Below are positions 25,569 to 33,846 of a DNA stretch of 64,000 bases, in pieces (position 1 is the first letter of the stretch; every line of letters begins with the position of its first letter). Both the position numbers and the translations under genes were made by a program. The stretch comes from Providencia burhodogranariea DSM 19968 (GTDB lineage Bacteria; Pseudomonadota; Gammaproteobacteria; Enterobacterales; Enterobacteriaceae). The notes beneath the pieces were generated by a model. It was not told where the DNA came from, did not search any database, and saw only the letters and a program-made list of their open reading frames with translations. The stretch covers positions 62,001 through 126,000 of the forward strand of contig NZ_KB233225.1 in the NCBI RefSeq assembly GCF_000314855.2, in the 5' to 3' direction.

Positions 25569-26060
25569 TTATTTTACTGAGATAGAAGATGTTTCTAATT
25601 TTGTTATTTCTGTTTTTTTCTGTGTAAGCTCTTTTTTCACATCATTAGGTTGTATTTTTTTATCTGTTCTTTCTGATGAACCAGTAAATATACCGCCTTT
25701 TTTAATCGTTAAGTTTTTAGTTTGGCAAATACCATCTAATTGGCCATTCTCTAAAATATCAAGATTTTCAGAAACGCATAATCCTTGCACTTTACCGTTG
25801 ATTGATATGGTTTGCGCATGAATTTCACCTTCTATAACGCCTTCTTTTTCAATTGTTACTTTACCATTATTGCTACGGATACTCCCTTTTATATAGCCAA
25901 AAACATTAATGTCATCATCGAGAATAAAATCCCCAGAAATATTACAGCTGTTTGAAATTGAAGTGGTTTTATGAGTATTGGATAATGGAGTTAATTTTTC
26001 TTCTTTAGATAAAATAGCTTCTTTTTTAGCTATTGCTGCATCGTTTTTTTCAAGTTCCAT
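25569..26060 (-). CDS. Bactofilin (CcmA-like polymer-forming protein)
   Basis: A 163-aa protein with a central beta-helical bactofilin domain (residues about 38-130): repeated short strands such as ISGDFILDDDINVFGYIKGSI, VTIEKEGVIEGEIHAQTI and ISINGKVQGLCV. Bactofilins assemble into filaments that shape the cell; Proteus mirabilis CcmA (curved cell morphology) is the closest case I know and is membrane-associated. Here the ATG overlaps the stop of the upstream 61-aa membrane ORF as TAATG and has no Shine-Dalgarno sequence in front of it (only AAAAACAATTTA). An A8 run allows -1 frameshifting that would fuse the two. N- and C-termini are charged and probably disordered. Confidence 0.85.
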   Translation of the reverse strand: MELEKNDAAIAKKEAILSKEEKLTPLSNTHKTTSISNSCNISGDFILDDDINVFGYIKGSIRSNNGKVTIEKEGVIEGEIHAQTISINGKVQGLCVSENLDILENGQLDGICQTKNLTIKKGGIFTGSSERTDKKIQPNDVKKELTQKKTEITKLETSSISVK

Positions 26061-26245
26061 TAAATTGTTTTTATTTTTTTTGTAAACATCCGTTTATTCC
26101 TTGTTGAGAGTATGTAAAAAATAATAAAGAATATGATTAAGAATGGCAAAAACACAATTGAAGAGTAATAATCTGTTAATGTGTAAATTAAAATGTATGC
26201 CCAACCACATCCTAGAATAGAAAAAAATAAATTATTTAAATTCAT
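26060..26245 (-). CDS. Small two-helix membrane protein, probable N-terminal part of the bactofilin
   Basis: A 61-aa ORF with two hydrophobic helices (residues about 4-22 and 28-47) and a basic tail RNKRMFTKKIKTI. AGGATAGGAT lies just before the ATG. Codons 55-57 run ACA-AAA-AAA followed by ATA, which is the slippery heptamer A-AAA-AAA in the correct register; a -1 shift leads through NKNNL straight into the bactofilin ATG, giving a membrane-anchored 225-aa fusion. Without a shift the ORF stops five codons after the run. It could also be a sequencing or true single-base indel. Confidence 0.7.
   Translation of the reverse strand: MNLNNLFFSILGCGWAYILIYTLTDYYSSIVFLPFLIIFFIIFYILSTRNKRMFTKKIKTI
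26075..26081 (-). other. Putative -1 ribosomal frameshift site (A-AAA-AAA)
   Basis: Read on the minus strand, the 0-frame codons are ACA AAA AAA ATA. The seven A bases from 26081 down to 26075 fit the X-XXY-YYZ rule, and the next A makes an A8 run that would also permit transcriptional slippage. GGA triplets lie 7 and about 16 bases upstream and could act as internal Shine-Dalgarno stimulators. I see no clear downstream hairpin. Confidence 0.55.
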
Positions 26246-26813
26246 ATCCTATCCTATTTTAAAGGCTTTTTTGATTGTTCCAAATACGATTTATATCATT
26301 AAATCTGTATTAAAATTTATTCAATTTATGATATGAAAAAATTTAAGAGAACTATAAGTCATATATCCATAAAAAATCTTAAAGTAATAATGATTATAGT
26401 GATATAGCTAGCTGAAAGTAATCAAAAACTATGCATCTTGAATATATGATAAGGATGTTATTTAACAGTAAATATGAATGTTTGTCCATATTACACTTAA
26501 CTAATACGGCGCTTTCTGGCATATAAGCCATTTATAGGCGAGACTAATTAGGGGGATGCGATATCAAGTTGTATGAGAAGCACCAGAGTTCGGATTACAC
26601 CTCTTGTCCTCTTTTTTCATCTGAACATTTACACTTGGCATCTAAACTAAATATAAATAACCTTGTAAGTAAATGTATTTAACTACTTGTTTTTATTTTT
26701 ATTTTTATCATTTCTGTTTATGGGATTGTTTCTTACATTCAACTCGAATTATTTCAGGTATAGTTATAAAGTTAAACAATTCAGAGCACAGCAGGAATAG
26801 GGAAATATTAAGT
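26246..26813. other. Intergenic region upstream of slt and the bactofilin locus
   Basis: About 570 bp with no gene. Bases 26727-26766 resemble a lone ERIC right end (CTCGAATTATTTCAGGTATAG). An in-frame extension of slt covers 26673-26813 but reads like non-coding sequence. Nothing else could be identified. Confidence 0.4.
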
Positions 26814-28727
26814 ATGAAAAAATTCTTGGTGGCAGTTCCGATTGCCATGATGTTGATATCTACCACGGTATGGGCAGATTCTTTACAAGCTCAACGTGAG
26901 CGCTACCAAGCAATTAAGCAAGCTTGGGACGCAAAGCAAATGGATGAAGTAGAGCGTTTACTGCCTACATTACAAGAGTATCCATTATATCCTTATTTAG
27001 AGTACCGAGAACTCACTCAAGATCTCGATATTATTTCACCAAGCCAAGTGCAAACATTTATTGATGCTCATCCAACATTACCAGTTGCGAAAACGCTAAA
27101 AACACGATTTGTGAATGAATTAGCACGTCGTCAAGAGTGGAAGTCATTATTAGCTTTCAGCCCTGAGGTACCAAAGCCTGCTGAAGCACAATGTAATTAT
27201 TATTATGCGAATTGGGCTACGGGAAACAAAACTCTTGCATGGCAAGGTGCTGAGAAGTCTTGGCTTAATGGACGCTCGATGCCAGAAGCGTGTGACAAAT
27301 TATTTAATGAATGGGAAAAAGCGGGATATTTAACACCTGAAATGATCCTTGAGCGGATCCATCTTGCTATCGATGCGGGCAATACATCAATAGCGGCATA
27401 TCTCGCTAAGCGTTTACCGCCAAATTATAAAACCATCGGTGATGCATTAGTTAAGCTGCAAAATGATCCCGCGTCAGTGACCAATTTTGCGAAAACAATG
27501 ACGCCAACAGATTTTTCACGGCAAGCAACATTGGCAGCATTTAGCCGTTATGCTCGACAATCACCGGATGAAGCTCGCGCAGCGCTAAAAAGTATCAGCA
27601 GCACACAGAAAATGAATATCGCTGAAACCCAAAAAATGAAAGACAGCATCGCTTGGCAGTATATGGGGGACGTCACTCCAGAACAGGCAAACTGGCGTGA
27701 TGAAGTGATTGGAGAGACGGATTCAACGACCTTAAAAGAACGTCGAGTGCGTTTGGCTTTGGGGTTAGGGGATAAAAAAGGTGTTTCAGTGTGGTTGAAG
27801 CAACTTCCTGATGATGCTAAGAATAAAGAAGAATGGCAATATTGGCAGGCGATCACTTTGCTTGATGAAGGTAGAAAAGCTGAAGGTGAAGCGATATTAC
27901 ATAAGCTCATGAATGGACGTGGCTTCTATCCAATGGTCGCCGCACAAAAACTGAACATAGAATATCCTCTGTACATTAAAGCCGCCGACAAACCGGACAA
28001 TAGCATTGATAAAATGGCTGAGATACAGCGTGTTCGTGAATTGATGTATTGGGAAATGGATAATCTCGCGCGCACTGAGTGGGTAAGTTTGGTTGCTTCA
28101 TTGCCTACCAATCAACAAGAGAAGTTAGCGCGTTACGCATTTGATCACAATTGGGCTGATTTAAGTGTGCAAGCGACGATCACGGCTAAATTATGGAATC
28201 ACTTAGAAGAGCGTTTTCCATTAGCGTGGGAAAAAGAATTTGAACGTTATATTAAAGATAAATCCATCACAAAAAGCTATGCGATGGCAATCGCACGCCA
28301 AGAAAGCGCATGGAATCCACAAGCTCGTTCACCAGTTGGGGCTACGGGACTCATGCAGCTGATGCCAGCAACAGCGAAACACACGGCCCAAAAACAAGGG
28401 ATTAGTGATTATGTTAATGTCAGCCAATTAACTAATCCAACCAAAAATATTGAGATTGGTACGGCTTACTTGGATGATGTTTATCAGCAATTTTCAAATA
28501 ACCGAATTTTATCCAGTGCTGCATATAATGCGGGCCCATCACGGGTGAATCGTTGGTTAGGCAATAGTGGTGGACGTATAGATGCAGTGGCTTTTGTTGA
28601 AAGCATTCCATTTTCGGAAACCAGAGGTTATGTGAAAAACGTTCTTTCTTATGATGTATTCTATCGCTATTTTATGGGGCAAAATGGTCCTGTTCTAAGC
28701 GATAATGAATGGTTAATGAAGTATTAA
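26814..28727 (+). CDS. slt: Soluble lytic murein transglycosylase
   Basis: Periplasmic exo-acting peptidoglycan lytic transglycosylase producing 1,6-anhydromuropeptides; 637 aa (E. coli Slt70 645). A signal peptide (residues 1-22, ending VWA-DS) is followed by the alpha-superhelical U-domain and the C-terminal lysozyme-like domain. The catalytic glutamate is in ARQESAWNPQARSPVGATG, followed by LMQLMPATA; YNAGPSRVNRW is the conserved third motif. I start at ATG 26814 because only then does a signal peptide begin the protein. trpR follows as in E. coli. Confidence 0.95.
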   Translation: MKKFLVAVPIAMMLISTTVWADSLQAQRERYQAIKQAWDAKQMDEVERLLPTLQEYPLYPYLEYRELTQDLDIISPSQVQTFIDAHPTLPVAKTLKTRFVNELARRQEWKSLLAFSPEVPKPAEAQCNYYYANWATGNKTLAWQGAEKSWLNGRSMPEACDKLFNEWEKAGYLTPEMILERIHLAIDAGNTSIAAYLAKRLPPNYKTIGDALVKLQNDPASVTNFAKTMTPTDFSRQATLAAFSRYARQSPDEARAALKSISSTQKMNIAETQKMKDSIAWQYMGDVTPEQANWRDEVIGETDSTTLKERRVRLALGLGDKKGVSVWLKQLPDDAKNKEEWQYWQAITLLDEGRKAEGEAILHKLMNGRGFYPMVAAQKLNIEYPLYIKAADKPDNSIDKMAEIQRVRELMYWEMDNLARTEWVSLVASLPTNQQEKLARYAFDHNWADLSVQATITAKLWNHLEERFPLAWEKEFERYIKDKSITKSYAMAIARQESAWNPQARSPVGATGLMQLMPATAKHTAQKQGISDYVNVSQLTNPTKNIEIGTAYLDDVYQQFSNNRILSSAAYNAGPSRVNRWLGNSGGRIDAVAFVESIPFSETRGYVKNVLSYDVFYRYFMGQNGPVLSDNEWLMKY

Positions 28728-28769
28728 TATGTTTTGCAGGTGATTTGCAAAATTGTGTGTTATTATTTT

Positions 28770-28787
28770 GTACTAGTTGAATAGTAT
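28770..28787 (+). promoter_or_regulatory. TrpR operator upstream of trpR
   Basis: GTACTAGTTGAATAGTAT matches 15 of 18 positions of the trp operator consensus GTACTAGTTAACTAGTAC. It ends 11 bases before the trpR start codon, so trpR is probably autoregulated as in E. coli. Confidence 0.75.
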
Positions 28788-28798
28788 GGTTAGATAAT

Positions 28799-29119
28799 AT
28801 GACAGCAAATCACCTGAATGACCCTGCGCTCACAACTGATGAGAATGATGACTGGCAACGCTTCGTTAAGTTACTTCAGCTTGCATTTGAGCAAGACTTG
28901 CAGCATCCCATACTCCAATTATTGCTTACACCTGATGAACGAACAGCGCTTGCAACTCGAGTTAGAATTGTCCAAGAATTAATGCGAGGTGAGATGAGCC
29001 AAAGAGAATTGAAAAATGAACTTGGCGTCGGAATTGCAACCATTACCCGTGGATCAAATAGCTTAAAATCAGCGCCTTTACCTGTTAAAGCATGGTTGGA
29101 AGAGCAGTTACTCAAATAA
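28799..29119 (+). CDS. trpR: Trp operon repressor
   Basis: Tryptophan-dependent DNA-binding repressor, 106 aa (E. coli 108). The helix-turn-helix is [25 protein letters not shown], and the corepressor pocket residues around [12 protein letters not shown] are conserved. It sits between slt and yjjX as in E. coli. An operator matching its own binding site overlaps the short upstream region, which also leaves little room for a strong ribosome binding site (none seen). Confidence 0.95.
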   Translation: MTANHLNDPALTTDENDDWQRFVKLLQLAFEQDLQHPILQLLLTPDERTALATRVRIVQELMRGEMSQRELKNELGVGIATITRGSNSLKSAPLPVKAWLEEQLLK

Positions 29120-29192
29120 ATTTTTAGTTGATGAGTCGTATAATTTGGTATGTTTTATCCAATTTGTGTGATTTTTGTCACTAAAGTACGTA

Positions 29193-29227
29193 AATAGGGG
29201 CAAAAATTGCCCCTATTATTATTTTTT
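29193..29227. terminator. Bidirectional terminator between trpR and yjjX
   Basis: AATAGGGGCAA and TTGCCCCTATT make an 11-bp perfect stem with an AAA loop; ATTATTTTTT follows on the plus strand. Confidence 0.85.
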
Positions 29228-29235
29228 CGTTATAA

Positions 29236-29772
29236 TTAGTCTTCTATCTGGTTTAGCTCTTTATAAATTTCATGCTTAATGGGAACCAGTGCCAGTATCA
29301 GTGCTTGTTGGTAGACGCTTGTGCGTGTTAGTACCCCGTTAGTGAAAAATCCAATAGCGCCACCTTGCTGTTTGATATTATCAATGCCAGTTAAATCTGC
29401 CATTTCTTCGCCAAGTTCACGCCCTTCTCGAATACCAGCCAGAATTTTTTCTGGGATCATGATGCTTGCTGAACGTGATTCACCACGGATTTGCTTATGT
29501 TCAATCACAATCCAAGCAAAAGTCATGTCGTCTTCAATACCCGCTTCAATACCGACCCAAAAATCGGCTTCAGGGCGAACTTGTCGTGATGCCATTACGC
29601 GTTGTCTAGCGCCTGTACGGGTTTCATTATTACCGATAGGTTGCTGTGGAACGCTGCTATCGACGTTAATATCTTCTATCTGATAACTGCCTGGCCCAAA
29701 AACAGCATCGAAAGCAAGATGAATCGCTTTAATTTTGGCAGGATTAGTCGTTGCAGCTATAACTTGGTACAT
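29236..29772 (-). CDS. yjjX: Inosine/xanthosine triphosphatase YjjX
   Basis: House-cleaning nucleotidase that hydrolyses ITP/XTP and protects from noncanonical purine nucleotides; 178 aa (E. coli 170). [15 protein letters not shown] at the N-terminus is the family nucleotide-binding start; [13 protein letters not shown] and [13 protein letters not shown] are the other conserved blocks. It is divergent from gpmB with only 52 nt between the start codons. Confidence 0.93.
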   Translation of the reverse strand: MYQVIAATTNPAKIKAIHLAFDAVFGPGSYQIEDINVDSSVPQQPIGNNETRTGARQRVMASRQVRPEADFWVGIEAGIEDDMTFAWIVIEHKQIRGESRSASIMIPEKILAGIREGRELGEEMADLTGIDNIKQQGGAIGFFTNGVLTRTSVYQQALILALVPIKHEIYKELNQIED

Positions 29773-29824
29773 TAATTATTTTCCTTTGAACACATACTTT
29801 GCAAAGTAATAACGGAACACATCT

Positions 29825-30472
29825 ATGTTACAGGTTTATCTTGTTCGCCATGGCGAAACCGAATGGAACGTGGCTCGCCGTATACAAGGGCAATCTGATA
29901 GCCCTCTAACGGCCACTGGACGTCTGCAAGCAAGGCAGGTTGCCGAAAGGATTAAATCAGAAGGCATTACCCATATTATCACTAGTGATATGGGGCGCAC
30001 ACGCGAAACTGCACAAATAATTGCTGAGGTTTGCGGATGTGAAATTATCACAGAACCGCGTCTTCGTGAACTAAATATGGGCGTTCTTGAGCAACGAGAG
30101 ATTGAAATGCTCACAGAGCAAGAAGAGCAATGGCGCAAAAGCCTTATTGATGGCACCGAGGGCGGCCGTATTCCCGAGGGTGAGTCGATGGAGGAATTGT
30201 ATGAGCGCATGTTAGCAGCGTTAAACAATTGTCTTGATTTACCTAAAGGCAGCAGACCACTTTTAGTGAGTCATGGCATTGCTCTGAGTACTTTATTAAG
30301 CCGTATTCTTGGAGTTCCTGCCTATTCTGAACGTCGCTTACGCTTACGTAACTGCTCAATTTCGCGGGTAGATTATCAAAATAGCCCTTGGCTAGCGAAT
30401 GGTTGGATCGTAGAAAGTACGGGGGAGATTACACATTTAACTCAACCGGCTTTAGATGAGCAGCAAGCTTAG
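29825..30472 (+). CDS. gpmB: Phosphoglycerate mutase-like phosphatase GpmB
   Basis: Histidine phosphatase superfamily member of 215 aa, same size as E. coli GpmB (YtjC). The phosphohistidine motif is LVRHGETEWN at residues 6-15; the second catalytic histidine lies in LLVSHGIALSTLL. Annotated as a phosphoglycerate mutase, but the E. coli protein's physiological substrate is not firmly known, so phosphatase activity is equally possible. Gene order yjjX-gpmB-rob is as in E. coli. Confidence 0.92.
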   Translation: MLQVYLVRHGETEWNVARRIQGQSDSPLTATGRLQARQVAERIKSEGITHIITSDMGRTRETAQIIAEVCGCEIITEPRLRELNMGVLEQREIEMLTEQEEQWRKSLIDGTEGGRIPEGESMEELYERMLAALNNCLDLPKGSRPLLVSHGIALSTLLSRILGVPAYSERRLRLRNCSISRVDYQNSPWLANGWIVESTGEITHLTQPALDEQQA

Positions 30473-30483
30473 CTTACGTTGGC

Positions 30484-30521
30484 AGTATTAGGAGTTTCAA
30501 TTTGATGGAACTCCTAATACT
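30484..30521. terminator. Hairpin between gpmB and rob
   Basis: AGTATTAGGAGTT pairs perfectly with AACTCCTAATACT over 13 bp around a 12-nt loop, 12 bases after the gpmB stop. It lacks a strong U-tract but is the likely 3' boundary of gpmB. Confidence 0.6.
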
Positions 30522-30635
30522 TAGCTTTATGATAGCTTAGCGGAACCTATATTCATTATTATGACTTTAGATCGAGGCCGCTGATATCTATAATTTACTA
30601 AAGCATATACGCGAAAGGTCAACATCCCCTAATCA

Positions 30636-31532
30636 TTACCGTTTTATTGGAACATAGTATTCAAAAGCGGCAATGTGTGTTTTGGGGTCATCATGCTCCC
30701 TGTCAATTTTACTTATTTCGACATTTCGTAATTTATAGTGCTCGATATCATATCCTGGCCTACGAGTAATATTGAGCTTAGGCATGTAAACACCATAAAT
30801 TTGATACAGAAACTCTTGCAATGCATCACGTGTTGCGTCGCCGGTGAAGCTAAATTTCACATAATCTCCAGCAGGAATCGTTAGATTGCTACATTCCGCA
30901 TTATTAAAATTCGCATCTTCAGGTTTTACTGCCGTTGTATAGAACACGGTTTGCTCATCTTCTTTTTCAGCACTATGAATAGCATGATGCAAACCAAATA
31001 CTTCAGAAGCAACCGAGTTAGTATGTTCTAAGTAATAGTGCCAGAATGTCTTACGCATTTGCGAGCAAGCCATCGACCATTCCTCTAGTGCATAGGAACA
31101 ACTTTGCTCTAATCCTACTAATGGTTGCTCTGGCATTTCGACAAATTCATGATCTAAATGCCGGTGGTCATTTAAAATAATTGGCGGGCAAATACCTGTT
31201 GCACACCACTCTTCAGTACGTCGATAGTAGGCAGGCGTGAGATTAAATTGTTTCTTAAATGCACGCGTAAATGTTTGTTGTGAATCAAAACGATACTGTA
31301 GTGCGATATCAAGAATGGGGCGGCTGGTGAGGCGTAGGGCAACAGCAGAACGAGAAAGCCTTCTAGCTCGAATATAAGCTCCAATTGCTTGATCGGTAAC
31401 ATCCTTGAACATTCGCTGTAAATGCCATTTGGAGTAACCCGCTTTTGCCGCAACATTATCGAGTGATAAAGGCTTATCTAGGTTATTATCGATCCAACGT
31501 AGAAGGTCACGAATGATATTAATTTGATCCAT
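30636..31532 (-). CDS. rob: Right origin-binding protein, AraC/XylS-type regulator
   Basis: Transcription factor of the MarA/SoxS/Rob group, 298 aa (E. coli 289). The N-terminal AraC domain with two HTHs (LDNVAAKAGYSKWHLQRMF and ILDIALQYRFDSQQTFTRAF) is almost identical to E. coli Rob; the C-terminal domain (residues about 125-298) is GyrI-like and binds small amphipathic effectors. I start at ATG 31532 (MDQINIIRDLL) with GGGGA four bases before it. It is expected to control efflux, solvent and stress genes. Confidence 0.95.
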   Translation of the reverse strand: MDQINIIRDLLRWIDNNLDKPLSLDNVAAKAGYSKWHLQRMFKDVTDQAIGAYIRARRLSRSAVALRLTSRPILDIALQYRFDSQQTFTRAFKKQFNLTPAYYRRTEEWCATGICPPIILNDHRHLDHEFVEMPEQPLVGLEQSCSYALEEWSMACSQMRKTFWHYYLEHTNSVASEVFGLHHAIHSAEKEDEQTVFYTTAVKPEDANFNNAECSNLTIPAGDYVKFSFTGDATRDALQEFLYQIYGVYMPKLNITRRPGYDIEHYKLRNVEISKIDREHDDPKTHIAAFEYYVPIKR

Positions 31533-31718
31533 GTATATCCCCAGTCGACATGACTTAAAAAACAGATATAGGCTATCAATGAACACCTATTCTATATCAA
31601 GTTACCTTTTTCGTTTATATCAAAAGAGTTGTATTTGTTATTTAGTTATAAAGAAAACAGACAGTTTTGTTTATAATTAGTGCCATAATGGCACTTTCTG
31701 GTTGAAAAGGAATCCAAT

Positions 31719-32195
31719 ATGCATTTTTGCAAGTTGAAGAAAATATTACTAGCATCACTATTGTCTGCATTACCCTTTGCGACATTTGCAGAAGAAATTG
31801 GCTCTGTAGATACAGTTTTTAAAGTATTCGGTCCGGATCATAAAATCGTAGTTGAAGCTTTCGATGATCCTGATGTTAATAATGTGACATGTTATCTTAG
31901 TCGTTCAAAGACTGGTGGCATTAAAGGTGGACTTGGTTTAGCCGAAGATACTGCGGATGCAGCAATTTCTTGCCAGCAAGTAGGCCCTATTGAATTAAAT
32001 GACCGAATTAAACGCTCACCGAAAAAACCACATGTGGTCTTTCAAAAACGAACGTCGTTAGTATTCAAAAAACTACAAGTGGTTCGCTTTTATGACCCGA
32101 AACGCAACACGTTAGTCTATTTAACTTACTCGGATAAGATGATTGAGGGTTCACCAAAAAATGCACTGAGTGCTGTACCAATTATGCCGTGGTAA
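31719..32195 (+). CDS. creA: CreA family periplasmic protein
   Basis: A 158-aa secreted protein with a signal peptide (residues 1-24, ending TFA-EE), collinear with E. coli Cre[21 protein letters not shown] and [20 protein letters not shown]. Function unknown. In E. coli creA is followed by creBCD; here arcA follows directly and creBCD are absent. Confidence 0.93.
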   Translation: MHFCKLKKILLASLLSALPFATFAEEIGSVDTVFKVFGPDHKIVVEAFDDPDVNNVTCYLSRSKTGGIKGGLGLAEDTADAAISCQQVGPIELNDRIKRSPKKPHVVFQKRTSLVFKKLQVVRFYDPKRNTLVYLTYSDKMIEGSPKNALSAVPIMPW

Positions 32196-32219
32196 GGTTT
32201 TTCATCATATTTATTGATA

Positions 32220-32254
32220 AGACGAAAACTGGTCGGTTGATCAGTTTTTGTCTT
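32220..32254 (+). terminator. Terminator after creA
   Basis: GACgAAAACTG and CAGTTTTtGTC form a stem followed by TTTT, 25 bases after the creA stop. Confidence 0.65.
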
Positions 32255-32270
32255 TTAGGGCTTTAAATGA

Positions 32271-32300
32271 AAAACACCGGCAAGTTATGGCCGGTGTTTT
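32271..32300. terminator. Bidirectional terminator between creA and arcA
   Basis: AAAACACCGGC and GCCGGTGTTTT form a perfect 11-bp stem with an 8-nt loop; the A and T tracts allow termination of arcA transcripts on the minus strand. Confidence 0.85.
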
Positions 32301-32318
32301 AGCTGATGCGACAACGAA

Positions 32319-33035
32319 TTACTCGTCTAAATCACCACAAAAACGGTAACCTTCACCATGGATGGTTGCGATAATTTCTGGTGTATCAGGTGTTGATTCG
32401 AAATGCTTACGAATACGACGAATAGTCACATCAACTGTTCTGTCATGTGGCTTAAGTTCACGACCAGTCATTTTCTTCAGTAAGTCTGCTCGAGTTTGGA
32501 TTTTTCCAGGGTTTTCACAGAAATGTAGCATTGCGCGGAACTCACTACGAGGTAATTTGTAGTGTTCGCCCGCAGGGCTAACAAGTGAACGACTATTAAT
32601 GTCTAGTTCCCAGCCATTAAACTTATAGCTTTCAACAAGGCGACGTTCTTCTGTGCCACCAGCTAAATTCATTGTGCGAGAAAGTAGATTACGTGCACGG
32701 ATAGTCAGCTCGCGTGGGTTGAATGGTTTAGTGATGTAGTCATCAGCACCAATTTCAAGACCAAGTATTTTATCGACTTCGTTATCACGTCCCGTCAAGA
32801 ACATCAAAGCAATGCTTTCTTGCTCACGTAATTCACGTGCGAGAAGAAGACCATTTTTACCTGGCAGGTTGATATCCATGATAACTAAGTTGATGTCATG
32901 TTCAGACAGAACATTGTGCATTTCTTCGCCATCAGTAGCTTCGTGTACAACATAGCCTTCAGCTTCAAAGATGCTTTTAAGCGTATTGCGAGTGACAATT
33001 TCATCTTCAACAATTAAAATGTGTGGGGTCTGCAT
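32319..33035 (-). CDS. arcA: Aerobic respiration control response regulator ArcA
   Basis: OmpR-family response regulator of the ArcAB two-component system, 238 aa as in E. coli and nearly identical along its length. The phosphoacceptor aspartate lies in [14 protein letters not shown] (Asp54); the winged-helix output domain covers residues about 135-235 ([31 protein letters not shown]). It represses aerobic respiration genes under low oxygen. A perfect FNR site lies 257 bp upstream. Confidence 0.97.
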   Translation of the reverse strand: MQTPHILIVEDEIVTRNTLKSIFEAEGYVVHEATDGEEMHNVLSEHDINLVIMDINLPGKNGLLLARELREQESIALMFLTGRDNEVDKILGLEIGADDYITKPFNPRELTIRARNLLSRTMNLAGGTEERRLVESYKFNGWELDINSRSLVSPAGEHYKLPRSEFRAMLHFCENPGKIQTRADLLKKMTGRELKPHDRTVDVTIRRIRKHFESTPDTPEIIATIHGEGYRFCGDLDE

Positions 33036-33622
33036 ATTTGCTACCTAAAGTTTTTAAAATAAAATAGTGAACTTATAAGCCGCTTCCAAATTAGGTGGTT
33101 TTTTTTTGTTTTTTTGGAAAAACGCGTCTACAAGCTATAAATATGTCATCAGAATCAACGCTATTTGGTTGCCTCTGTCATTGTCAGATTCTAAAAAAGT
33201 GAATCAAAATTTAGGCACTTTCCCAACGTTGGGCTGTTAACAGCAATATAACAGCTAATACTGCATTTACCACCTAAAAAAATAACTTTTGTTGATACAT
33301 ATCAAAATCAATTGTAGCACGTTAACAAAATTTGTTAGGAAGAAAGTTATACAAATTTTATTGACGCATACTATAAGATGAAGTGTCAAACTTTGATATT
33401 TTCCTCATCATCTATGTGATACATTTGCTCAAAAAAAGTTCGACTTATACACTTTTAGATACAATAAATATCTCAAGTATTATATTTTGCAATTTATCTA
33501 TTCTATAGTGATAAAATTCAATTTTTTATGAGTTATATCCGTTGAGTTTTGGGTTTTATTAAATAGGTAGAATAATTTCGAATAATTAATTTCGAAGTAA
33601 AATGATTTTTTTGCAAATAAAT
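33036..33622. other. arcA-thrL divergent spacer
   Basis: Long 5' region of arcA plus thr promoter upstream sequence. Apart from the FNR box it contains a CTGTTAACAG palindrome near 33234 and many A/T tracts. I see no protein-coding gene; a small yjjY-type ORF as in E. coli was not found. Confidence 0.5.
33292..33305 (-). promoter_or_regulatory. FNR box upstream of arcA
   Basis: TTGATACATATCAA matches the FNR consensus TTGAT-N4-ATCAA exactly. E. coli arcA is FNR-activated, so the same control is likely here. A nearby GTTAACAAAATTTGTTA (from 33317) could be an ArcA-type site, but this is less certain. Confidence 0.7.
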
Positions 33623-33657
33623 TTGACATTTTAGGGTAATTGCTTTAACCGTATAAG
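33623..33657 (+). promoter_or_regulatory. thr operon promoter
   Basis: TTGACA at 33623-33628 is followed by CTTTAACC with TTAACC at 33645-33650 (16-bp spacer), the same layout as the E. coli thr promoter (TTGACT... CTTTAACC). Transcription should start near 33658. Confidence 0.7.
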
Positions 33658-33692
33658 AAGAAAAGTAACGAATCAAGAGACAGACAGAATCT

Positions 33693-33764
33693 ATGCGTAT
33701 TATCAGCCTGAATACTATTATTATTACCACCACCACCGTAACCACAGGAAACGGGGCGGGCTGA
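33693..33764 (+). CDS. thrL: thr operon leader peptide
   Basis: A 23-residue peptide MRIISLNTIIITTTTVTTGN ending GAG. It contains seven Thr and five Ile codons, the regulatory amino acids of thr attenuation. The C-terminal TTGNGAG is the same as in E. coli ThrL. It ends 22 bases before the attenuator stem. Ribosome stalling at Thr/Ile codons would prevent the terminator from forming. Confidence 0.95.
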   Translation: MRIISLNTIIITTTTVTTGNGAG

Positions 33765-33785
33765 CGCATCCAAAAAATAAAATGA

Positions 33786-33821
33786 AAAAGCCCGCATCCA
33801 ATAAGATGTGGGTTTTTTTTT
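33786..33821 (+). terminator. thr attenuator
   Basis: CCCGCATC (33791-33798) pairs with GATGTGGG (33805-33812, one G-U) around a CAATAA loop and is followed by T9. It lies between thrL and thrA as in E. coli. Confidence 0.92.
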
Positions 33822-33846
33822 GGCGTGAAATCAGGAGAGGAATACC

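Noticed and set aside
26425-26460. Possible ERIC left end (ATGCATCTTGAATATATG)
   Set aside because: Only one short, diverged end is visible without a matching partner at the expected distance.
26673-26813. In-frame upstream extension of slt (47 codons)
   Set aside because: It would bury the signal peptide and contains part of an ERIC-like end; ATG 26814 gives the conserved Slt start.
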